Position numbers and translations under genes: made by a program. DNA of 64,000 nt from Kryptolebias marmoratus. Taxonomy: Eukaryota > Chordata > Actinopteri > Cyprinodontiformes > Rivulidae. This document shows positions 54,040-64,000 of this stretch, piece by piece. The stretch is from contig NC_051448.1 of assembly GCF_001649575.2 (NCBI RefSeq), positions 13,590,429 through 13,654,428 of the forward strand, written 5' to 3'. The notes beneath the pieces were generated by a model. It saw only the letters and a program-made list of their open reading frames with translations. It did not search any database and was not told the origin of the DNA. How positions within the stretch are numbered: the first letter of the stretch is position 1; every line of letters begins with the position of its first letter.

Positions 54040-54715
54040 TGTCATCCCACACCTTGTCTCAACATCTGGTATCAGCTGGACATTTTCGCCATCCCACGCA
54101 GAGGCTGCCGTTAACATTAGGGCATTTGCTTTTGGAGTGGTGCTGTAATCAGGAGGAATGGGCTAACGACAAGTGGTGTCGTAGCATGTCCAGGGATGAG
54201 TCTTGGTTCTACATTTCCACAGATGACCGTTGTGTGCGCCTATGGTGGCACCAAGAGGGATTGGACCGATCTTGGCCATGCTGTGGAGGCACAGCAGCTT
54301 TGCTCCTGACATCATGGCGTGGGGAACCACAGGACATGTCTTCAAGTCAACTCCAGTTGGGAATTTAGGGCACCCTGGAGGCACAGCGCCGCCTCAGTGA
54401 CATGGTGCATGCAAATGTCTTACCCCTCCTGAGACAGCACCCTGGTACGGTCGCTCAAGAAAACAACACTCCTCCCATGGCCAGCCAGGAATGTCCCGCC
54501 ATCTTTTCCCATTCAAACCTGAGCGGTCAACTCCCGCCCAGTGCCAATCTGACGGATATCGAGGGCCAATCACAAGAGCTCAACAGCTGGAATCAGCTGG
54601 ACTACGAGTTCACCGTGCCACGACTCTATTCCACGCTGAATCGCCATGTCAGTAGGGTGTTAAACTTACTTGAACATTTCATCCCGGTCCAAGTGCGTGC
54701 AACACCCTACTGACA
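54040..54715 (+). pseudogene. Tc1-like transposase pseudogene
   Basis: In one forward frame, RLPLTLGHLLLEWCCNQEEW then CRSMSRDESWFYISTDDR and CVRLWWHQEG resemble the Tc1-like region ending in the first catalytic motif (SDESRF, here RDESWF). After frame changes, IMAWG, then GTLEAQRRL, NVLPLLRQHPGTV, AQENNTPP and SANLTDIE follow the order of the later catalytic motifs. The second catalytic Asp (QDNARPH in the family) reads as Asn in AQENNTPP, while the final Glu (PDLNPIE) survives as LTDIE. Stops and shifts break the frame. The N-terminal DNA-binding half is absent and no terminal inverted repeats were found, so it is an old inactive remnant. Confidence 0.8.
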
Positions 54716-56410
54716 TGGAACAAACAAAGAATAATTGCAATACAGCTACACAACCTTTCAACAGGTACAGTTTCAATTCATTTCCTGTCACTTTGGATGC
54801 CTAACTGTTTTTGTCAAGGAATGTAAAGCTACACTAATGTTTTATATATTATTTAAAGCTTTTAAACTTCTGACTCCAGTTAAGTGCCATTTTCTTTCTG
54901 AGTTGTTTATTTTCCTTTTTCTTTGAGAGCACACACATATGCTGTTGCATTTCCAGCTTCACTAGTTTTTTTTTTTTTTTGTGCTCTCAATTGTAATTTA
55001 CCATTAAGTGTGCAATGTTTTGCATAATTTTCTCATACACTGCCTCGTTCTAGCATTTTAGCCAGAAAATAAAAAATAAAAAAAACACATTCCACAGCTT
55101 AAGAGGGAAAGTATCTTGCAATTTGTATGCATTTGAAGAGAAGGAGTGGTCACTAATAACGTGCAATTAGAGCGGTTTGTCTGAAACATCCAATTTATTT
55201 CCAACACAGGCCACGATAAGTGAGTCAGAGTTGGAGCATTTCTTTTGCTTGCATAAGCACAAAACTCTCTGAAGTCCATATAAAAGCCAAGCTCAGACTG
55301 CATCAGAAAATGTCTGGCTCGTTGTGTTAAAGGAATCCAAGAAAGAGGCTGCATTAAAAATGTTGCCAAGAAGTATCTAGGTTCCAATTTTAAAAGGCCT
55401 TGGTGTTTGTTATAATGTTAACCATTTCAGTCAGAAATGACCTAATGAATTTTACATCACAAACGCAGGCCCCAAAGTGAAAACTCATCGCAACATCCAT
55501 GTGTGATTCCATTTGTGACTGACGCACATTATCAAACATTTTCATCAAACTGGGAATGCCTGTGGTTTCTGAATATTCTCACAGCCGAACGTGTTTGTGT
55601 TAGTTAATGCTGAGACATCAGGATTAAAGTGGTGTAGAAAAAAAAAAAACCCAGATCACCACTAATCAGAGCTGCGTGACCTGTTAGAGCATGGGAGGAA
55701 ACCTTCTTCACTGTGGAAACAACCATGATGCTCATAGTACTCACAAAACAGTCTTTCTTCCCTGTTATTTCCCACATCTCCAGGACACTTTCCTGCATCA
55801 TCACCGTGTCCCCACAGCGGTACGAATCTTCAATGTGCCACGCTGGCACGATGCTGCCACCACAGGTGTTACGTCTGTGCTAGGTTGTTTGTCAGGATTG
55901 CAATCCTAGCCTAGGCATGAGGCTGGTGTGACCAGTGCGCTTTTTAATTCTCAACAACTGAGCCTCCCCCAGGTGGATACATTGCCACCACGCTGCACCC
56001 AGGACCTCAGAATGTTGCCATCACAATGAAAAACCACCACAAACCCACTATGGTTTTAAGTTTCATGCACGCTCCAAATCCTCCAAGGCCTAGCCTGCTA
56101 TATCACACATACTGGGGAGCCTTGAATTATCAATAGACCTCCCCAAAGACCATCCACGTACTGGTCTGGTTGATTTATTTATTTTTTCACTGCAGCAGGA
56201 CCATCATCCAGCGTGACGGGGGACTAAACAATGCACTAAGTAGCTCCGAGAACAGACAACTGAACAGCAAAATGTGCAGTTTTCAGGATTAAACCCAACG
56301 CATATCCTTCAACACAAATGCAAAATGCTTCACTTTGCTTCTTCTTGAAACTGTTCCAGTTTTCTGTTCCTGTCTAGTTTGCCATTTCTTTTTTTTGGGG
56401 GGTGGGGGTG

Positions 56411-56472
56411 NNNNNNNNNNNNNNNNNNNNNNNNNNNNNNNNNNNNNNNNNNNNNNNNNNNNNNNNNNNNNN
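56411..56472. other. Assembly gap, 62 N, within G-rich sequence
   Basis: Flanked by GGGGGGTGGGGGTG on the left and TGGGGGGTGGGGGGGTGGGG on the right. The unknown stretch may be a longer G-rich repeat. Confidence 0.98.
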
Positions 56473-57909
56473 TGGGGGGTGGGGGGGTGGGGTGACATAT
56501 GCTCGAAACTTTTTGAATATCCTGCCAAGTTTCGCATCGACCTTGCGTTCGTTTTGTTATTTTCACGACCTTAACTGCCTGTCTCCTATGAACGTCAGCT
56601 GCCGTCACGTGTGTCGACTGAATCATTTGTTAAGTCTTCCTCATCCATTTAGTTTAAGGTATAATTGGTTAAAATTCACTCCTAATTTCAGCCACACCGC
56701 GTGGGAACTTCAAACGCCGAGCCGTACGAGCAGTTTTCAGCTTGGTTCTGAGAACAGATGTCCACAAAGCAAGCGCCTCTATAATTTCACATTTCGAAGC
56801 AAGCACTAATTATTCTCCACGTATGCGAGAAGCTGAATTCTTAAGCCGGTTTATTTCACAGAGTGACAACTTACAACAATGATCTCTGAAAATTATTTCA
56901 ACGTTAAGCTGCGAGCTCTGAATCTTATCAGCTCTAATTAGGGATCATAGTCGTCTGAGACAACGTTTTGAACAAATACAAGATGGTAAAGATGCCGTAA
57001 CAACTGTCGCGTTCGCGTTCGCGTTTAACAGGCCACATCTAAGCCGTTGGATTTTTTATTTTACACAAGTGAAATACACGTTCATTAAAACTAAAGCAAT
57101 TTGGGCAAAGCTCGTTTTTGCAGTTAGGTGTGAAAATAAAAACCAACAGCCTTTTTCACTTTACAAGTATGCTAAGGGAAATGTGAAGCTGTTTGTTACT
57201 TTGCTTTTCAAGCCAGAGACTGTAAAAAAAATGTAACTCAGTAATACAAGCTGCATATTTCTATCTGTAGTTCAGTGCTGTTGCACATGCACAACAAAGG
57301 TCTATACAGTGAAAGTGATTTCACAATATGCGTGTCAGGATCACTCAGACTATATAACAAATAATCCAACTGTGTAAGGGATCAATTTAAAGCCTCCACT
57401 GAGCTGCAGAGGAATATAGATTGAGTCAGCTTTTCTAACTGGCACAAAAAAAAAATTTCACTCCTTACAAATTCCACTCTTCCACAGTTTTTAGCGGCTG
57501 CTTCAGGTTGACAGCGCTGGTGGATACGGGCGGTGGCTGTGGCACCTTTTCCTGCGAGGAATTTCCATGCTTATGCCGGCGGTTCGACTGGGAAAGGAAC
57601 GCTTATGATAGAAAGTGGCCCTTTATCAGAAAAAAATAAAAAGTGGAGCAGTGGTGCTGCAGCGCGTCTGATGCCGACAAATAGGCGTTTTGGACGCAGG
57701 GTGACCTCCGGTGTGTGAAGCTTCATCACAAGAGCGTGGATGTCTGTGTTTGCTCCATGGTCAACCTTTAACAAGACGACGAAGGATAAACAATTAAACA
57801 GCGGCTCCAAGCTGATCTGCAGTCAGTAAGTTTAGGAATGATGTACCTAACAACCGCTCGCTGGTTGAGGTTTCCTCTCGTGCCACCAGGATTGGAAGTA
57901 AAACTGACA

Positions 57910-58215
57910 AACTTGTCATGATCAGCGTGAGAGAAGGGACCCAAACGCAGGACGGCAAGGTGGTCAAACGATACATAATTGATTTAATCCAAAGATGAAA
58001 TAACAAAATAGGTAGAACTCAAAAATGGACTTGACGACACGACAAAGTCTAGACCTAAACAGGGTAAGAAAACAGACGAACCAGCCCAGAGGGAAGGAAA
58101 AAGGACTGCTTAAATACAAGAGGGAGACAAAAGACCAGGGCTGATTACTGACAAGACACAGGTGAGGGGAGAGAGGACACAGGAGATGACTTTTGGGCAA
58201 CCGGTCCAAAAGTCT
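57910..58215. repeat. Fish interspersed repeat, unclassified
   Basis: Contains GGGACCCAAACGCAGGACGG, TAATTGATTTAATCCAAAGA, GGACTGCTTAAATACAAGAG and GGGCTGATTACTGACAAGAC, then ACAGGTGAGG. This order (GACCCAAACGCAG, AATTTAATCCAAA, CTGCTTAAATACA, CAGGTG) is familiar from a repeat common in teleost genomes. Its class is not clear to me and no coding was seen. Confidence 0.5.
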
Positions 58216-58489
58216 GCAGCAGGAACTGTTCACCTTTTATCCTGCTCATATCAGCCCAGTTTCATCCACTAGTTTCTAACCCAATCCAACATTAAGCTTA
58301 AATCCCAACTTTTCTATGAAGTCATGAACAATGAGGCTTCTTGCTTACATCAGTAAGCTTTAAACTGTTTTGTACTCCCAAACCATTAAGGTTCTTTTCA
58401 TCAAGATGTTGTTTTTTTTTGACAGAAAACACAAGGGGACTGTGTGTCGACTGTCTTGAGTCCCAGACGGTGGTGCAGTCTTCCTCAGG

Positions 58490-58760
58490 GAGAGAAGACA
58501 GCAAGCTCTTTTGTGCGCTTTAAATAACAGCTGAAGATCCACCTCTTTTCACGGTGTTTTAGTCTCTGACTCAACTGGTTCAAGATTTGTCTTCTGATTT
58601 ATGTTTTGACATTGTTTCTTTTTTCTTCTCTTTTTTTTTCCATTTTACCTCGCGTTGCTGTGTTTCTTGCTGAATGAGATTACCCGTTTTCTTTCTGTTT
58701 GGAGTTCGTAGAAAGCACTTTATGGCCCAGATTTGCTTTATTTTATTTTATTTTTTTTGA
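58490..58760 (+). repeat. Possible LINE 3' end
   Basis: CTGAAGATCCACCTCTTTTC translates as LKIHLF, similar to the LKTHLF motif at the end of many fish LINE ORF2 proteins. It is followed by an AT-rich tail with AAAGCACTTTATGGC and a (TTTTA)n-like end. The upstream coding portion is not recognisable. Confidence 0.4.
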
Positions 58761-59211
58761 CGTAAGCTTTGAAAAAATGCACTTGTTTACTCATTTAAAA
58801 TATAAGAGCCCACATTTTAGCGGTTAAACGTTAGTATGCTGGCATCGTGCAGTCACTCTGTGCATGTTACTCGTTTAAGTAACAATATATGCCCTATAAA
58901 CACAGTACTGTGACTCTGAAATTTCATATATAACATCTTAACAATGTCGGTGTATCATTACAGTTTTGACCTATTATAGGCAACGTTATTATTCTAATAG
59001 TCTATTGCATAATTTGTAATAAATGAGCCAAATCAGCAGAGTCGTGTTTTGTTGCCAACAATTACGAGTCGTTTGTTTACATTCGAACACTGGCGAGTTC
59101 ACTTCTTGGTACGACAGACATCGAGTCAGTAAAATAATCCCCGGACGTAAACAGAGTCAAAGGGAGAACGATGGAATCAGAGACGGCAGGTGGAAAGAGA
59201 GAAGGTGAAGT

Positions 59212-59228
59212 TCTTCTTCTTCTTCTGA
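59212..59228. repeat. (TTC)n microsatellite
   Basis: Short TTC run. Confidence 0.85.
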
Positions 59229-62200
59229 AAAGAAATGGCGACTAAAAGCTGAGAGAACGAGAGGCGACAGAAACGGAGTCATTTAGGTCAGGAAATCGAG
59301 AGTTGGAGACCGTTAAAGCAAAAGCTGTGCTGAGATATTCTGAACAACTAATCACTGAATTATGATGTAAACAAAAGCGAGGAATATTTGCTGTTTTCTA
59401 ACACACAAAAAAAAAACCTGACAAGTTTGAGTAAATTAACCCCCAAACAATCTCTTAAAGGTGTAAAATTTGTGTTAGAAGCATAAAAATCCTAATCAAA
59501 ATTTTGACAGCTATTACGGCTTTAAATTTTGGACATCCAGTTCAACTCAGGCACACTTTCTAAGTTTTGAAACCACAAGAATCTGCTGGAACATAAGCTA
59601 GCTCTGAAAAGCACGCCTCTGTTGTCAACGTGATAAATGAACCTAAAAGATGACACGACTCAAATACCCAGATGACAACACGGTTCTAAGTGTCGCCTTA
59701 CACCACGTGAGCAATCAGAAACCCGCTGGTGAAAGATCAGAAGAAGAAGGCTTTGTCCCGAGACGCTTTGAATGCATGTTGTTATCAGCTCTTTATCCAT
59801 GCTAACTGGATTTATGGGCTCGTGGAAATAAGGGGACAGGTTTTTTTTTGGTTTTTTTCCTCTGTCACAACAAAAACTGCATCGCAATAAATACCGAGCG
59901 TCGACGCAAAACCGGCCCCGTTCGCTTAACTTGTGCCGCTGTTCCTCACAAACCCAGAAATTAACAAACTCAGTTAAAGTTGGATGTAGAGCAGATGATT
60001 AGATGAAAACAGACTGCTCTGCTGATGCGCAGCTTGTACAGCCATTAACACCGCCGACTATTTGACACCGTTAGTTTAGACATTGATTCGGTGTTTGACG
60101 TGCAAAATAATTAAGCATTTGTGGGCGCGGGGAGCCACAAAAGCGAACGATCAATGCCGAGAAATGAAGAAATAGTTTCATTTGCTGCGAGCAGTCTTTA
60201 GTAAAGGAAGCAGATGTTCCGGCTGAATAATTTAAAGTATCCGTTAGCTGAGGTGATCCGTCGCGTGACCTGAAATCATTTGTATCGCAGCACAGTGCAG
60301 ATGACTGTAAATAGAAGTCTAATTATCTGGGAGCAGATCAGCCACTGCACATGTAATTTTTGCAGATATAATTAGCGCCACAAAAAGTTATTTCGGCATT
60401 ACAATATATACACATATATCTGTGTTACTTTTACAGTTTAACTGGTGTTTCCTGTTGATGGCTGGTTGAACCTTTTCCGTAGAATCACCTGGAAATAAAC
60501 AGATCAAGTAAAGCTTACCAGACTTTTCATAGAGACACTGCATGCACTGTAGTTTTTGACTGTGTGACCGCACAATAAACGCTCCGACACGCTCAAGAGA
60601 AATCAAACTGGCTGACAACGTGTTAGCTGCACTCATCAACATAGAAAAAAACGTGGATAAAAGCGACTTCTGCTGTTCAACTTCCGCCTTACGTTCCTGT
60701 ATCTAGTAATGATATATGTTAATGGCTAGACCCTACCCAGGAGAAATAAACCAAAAACATTCTGACAGGAGTGATCCTGTGTTTCTCACGGATTTAAAGG
60801 ATTACTTGGGGAGAGTAAAACGCAAGAGCAAAAGTTCATGAAAGGGCCTAAACACTGTGTTGTCTGTCCTAAAGCAAGATGCCGACATCCGCGCACCCAA
60901 ACAGTTCGATTTCTTCGCCACAGTAAAGGTGAACGAAATGTCATTGACTAACAGTATCATAAAAACACTCAATGTTCCACAATAACAACAGTGCTGTTTG
61001 TTTAAATACAGGAGTAGATTGTTTTGATTCAGGCGAATGCAAAGTTAAATGATGACTCATTTCTATAAGGGTATGTTATTTTTCCTGCAGCACAAGCTAA
61101 TTGTCATGGCCTCTGCAGGTCGTCTGACCACATGAAGAGATGCTGGACCGACTGTGTGCTGCAATTCATTTCCTCCCTAACACGACACGTTAAAACACAG
61201 CCTGGATGGTTATGTCCAGAAAGGCTTTGTTTCAGCTCAGAGTGCGTGCCTATTATTAAAACATTAACTGGAATAAAAGAAACTTAGAATCCACCTTTAA
61301 GACCAGACCATGACTGATTCTGAGTGATTAGCTGAACTATCGTTTGCCTCCTTGAGTTAGTAAAACATCCCAGTGTCAAACAAAACTATTTATACACAAG
61401 GTTTTAATCTGCTCCTAATGGAACAAATTTATGATTCTTTTTTTTTCATTCTGTCTGATTAACATATAAATAAAAGTCAGAAAATTAAAACCTTTAGTGT
61501 TAGCTGGTAGCGTGTTATGTAATGCATTAGTCGACATTGTAAATAAATCAGCAGGCTATAAAAATCAACAACTTGGACCATTCAGTTTGAGTGAAAAATG
61601 TCTTTAAACAAGATTATGTAAGTTAGCATTTTCTTACTAAAACTTGTGTTTTAAAATGAACAAATTAGGACGAATAATATATAAAAACATGATTAGGGCC
61701 ACTGAGGTTCTGATTTCAAACCTGGGAATGAAACATGCCTTTTGTAAATTAACCCAACAGCACACAATTTCACAAACACAGCTAAAATTTTAGGGCCAAA
61801 ACAGTCAAGGGTTTTGTAAAAGTCCTGCTGGAGAGCTTAGAGGTTAGGAGGAAATCAAAGCGTTTTAAATAAGCTAAATAAAGATATATTCAAAATGACA
61901 AAAAAAAAGGTTTTTGAAGAGATGACTGCCTGGTTTAAATAGGCAATTTTTCCAGAGGCAAGGGCTTCTTGAAACACTGTTCTTTCATGAAAAAAAAACA
62001 GTATCCCTTTTCATAAGCGCCACCCTGACAATCCGAATGCAGGTGATCTAAAACGGTTGGAGCCCTTTCGCCGCAGCTACACGGACCTCATCAGGACCCC
62101 CGCGAGAGAAAACTTGTTTTGTGCAGAGACACTATTAAACACGTAGAATGGCCTGCCAGTCAAGCCGGTGGCCGAGGCGTGATGGCTGCATTCCTGGGAG

Positions 62201-63349
62201 CGCAGAAAGAGGCGAGGTGGAGGGAGATAAAGACATGAAAATGGCCAGGAAGACGTGAGCACAAAAAGGTGGTGCCTGTGTAAAAAAGACAGAGTCTGTG
62301 GGCAGAGAGAGGCTGACAAATTAGAGCCGTGGAAGAAGAAAAAGGGACAGAAAATCTATAGAGTCGGAGCTCAGATGCTGTGTGGCCCTTGTTGAAAGCA
62401 GTGTCGTACATAAAAAATAGGAAGCTCTTTTTTTTATCTCGCCGCAGTGAGGACGGAGGTCTAAAGATTAGGCTTGTTTCCACAGAGTAGGACCTTTTGA
62501 CTCGAGCCATACAAAAAGTGAAAATGGCAAACAGCATGGGATGAATGCAGATTGGAAAATAACTGACTGAGCCTCTTTAAATATAGACTGATACAGGAGG
62601 GGACCAATACTAAAGTCAAACTGACATTTTATATCAGTTTAATCAACCAAGTTGAAGAGAAAATGTTCACTTTATCCCCTGTGATAAAAACATTACGTTT
62701 GCTTGCGATGTCAAAGCCATTACCAATCCTTTCTGGAAACACCCCCCCACACACACAAAATCCAGCATATGAGTCTCTGCTTCTTTGTGTTCAGCCTTTT
62801 AAAAATGCATCGCGCACAGGTACTAACACCGGGGCTGCGGCGAATGACTGTGCAGTCGTCGTTTCGCAATCAGGTACAAAACAAAGCCCACATGCAGAGA
62901 TAGCATTTCTGCATTCATGTCACAGCTTCCAACGAGTAAATTATTCATTATGTCCCTCAGTGGTGGAAATGTCACAGGAATGTACTGCCACAGACAGACA
63001 AACACAGGATCGCCTATGGCCGCCGCGGGCCTGGATTTGTGTTTCATGTGTGCAATAATGATGTGGCACGCTTTTACTCCTAAAGTGTCAAGAAATGTTT
63101 CAGGTTCATCGTTTAGTGCAGAGTTTATCATTTAGCGTGTGGCAGGGTATTAAGTACGTTGCATGATTTTATATTGTGAGGATTAGTAGCCTATCTCTTA
63201 CAAACTAGATTATTAATCTCACTGTATACATTCCCTACACCGGATTACATGCCTATCATTTTACTCTGTTCAATTAAAGTACACACCAGCAAAGTAATTA
63301 AAGCTCTGTCAGCATTAAACGCCCACGATTCGTCGACTGAACCAGCCAA

Positions 63350-63366
63350 CAGTGTGTGTGTGTGTG
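63350..63366. repeat. Short (GT)n microsatellite
   Basis: GT run followed by a G-rich stretch (63367-63379). Confidence 0.85.
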
Positions 63367-64000
63367 GTGGGGGGTGGGCAGCGGTTCTGTTACCCATCAC
63401 GGGATTGGACGATTGAGTCATCGTTTCTGTGACAGCGGCTGGTGGGCGCCGCATGGACTGATATAGCGAAGGGGACCGACACCCGTCGCCACGAACCGTG
63501 AGTCACCGTTGGAATGGTGTGAATCTGCTGTGTTTGTGTTTGTGCACGAGCGGCGGAAGCGCCATCCGATCAGACGGCGGGTTACAAATAAAATCTACAG
63601 GAAGAAAAAAAAATTACTATTACCATTAAACAGGCATGAAAGACTGCGAACGCGGCGTGTAAATAAATGATCGCGCTGCCATAAAAGCCCTCTCTAATTA
63701 AAGGCTTGGCTGAATAAACATAATCATGCGACACAAAAACAAGAAAAGCTCCTTCTACAGTTAAGGTGCGACTGCTTGGACCGAAAAAAAATAAAAAAAT
63801 AAAAACGTTCTGACAAGGCAGGACTTGACAGGATTCAGACTCGCAACACAACAACGAAGTTTTAAGGATTTTATTGTGGACTGGACAGGAGCGGGACCAG
63901 AGACTCTGAACAGTACACTCACGTGACCGTCGTGGATTGGGACCAGAACAGGTAAGTCCTCCTTAGCTTGGTTGCTAGTTGCAGACAGGCTTGTCTGAAA

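Noticed and set aside
63400..63454. Minus-strand MGNRTAAHP start considered as nkain2 exon 1
   Set aside because: The family N-terminus needs a Cys-x-Gly-Arg-Cys pattern, which is absent, and no donor in the right phase follows.

Overview
The window is a piece of a vertebrate nuclear genome, almost certainly a teleost fish. It has spliced exons with GT-AG borders, long AT-rich introns, many (CA)n/(GT)n microsatellites, fish-type Tc1-like DNA transposons, a hAT-type MITE, tRNA-like SINE fragments and LINE 3' tails. No bacterial-type gene organisation, CRISPR array, rRNA or functional tRNA was seen. A percomorph, perhaps killifish-like, fish is my impression from the repeats, but the sequence alone does not prove it.

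Only one protein-coding gene is supported: nkain2 (Na+/K+-transporting ATPase interacting 2), on the minus strand. Three consecutive internal exons are intact, in phase 0, with good splice sites: exon 2 (25980-26117), exon 3 (25393-25473) and exon 4 (8662-8862). Together they encode 140 residues covering the membrane segments and the conserved extracellular loop. Intron 2 is 506 bp, intron 3 is about 16.5 kb, and intron 1 would run from 26118 past the right edge. Exon 1 (start codon) and the last exon(s) were not found and probably lie outside the window, so nearly all of it is intronic.

Bases 1-8661 (presumed intron 4) hold the hAT MITE with a perfect 8-bp target duplication, a LINE tail, two copies of a recurrent repeat family called FAM-1 here, and a GC-rich patch. 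Bases 8863-25392 (intron 3) start with a (CA)14 tract touching the exon 4 splice acceptor and contain two gaps, SINE fragments, a CT/GA hairpin, three FAM-1 copies and a second inverted-repeat element. Bases 26118-64000 (presumed intron 1) hold very long GT microsatellites, a decayed Tc1-like element with long inverted repeats (31344-32337), a second decayed Tc1-like transposase (about 54040-54715), six more FAM-1 copies including a tandem pair, strand-biased pyrimidine tracts, and several repeat-free blocks that look like conserved non-coding elements but need alignment. Four N gaps all abut G homopolymers or G-rich sequence, so they are probably sequencing or assembly drop-outs.

The most interesting signals are the UG repeat placed where the exon 4 polypyrimidine tract should be, and FAM-1, present in eleven copies with apparent short terminal inverted repeats. 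I found no new multi-gene system.
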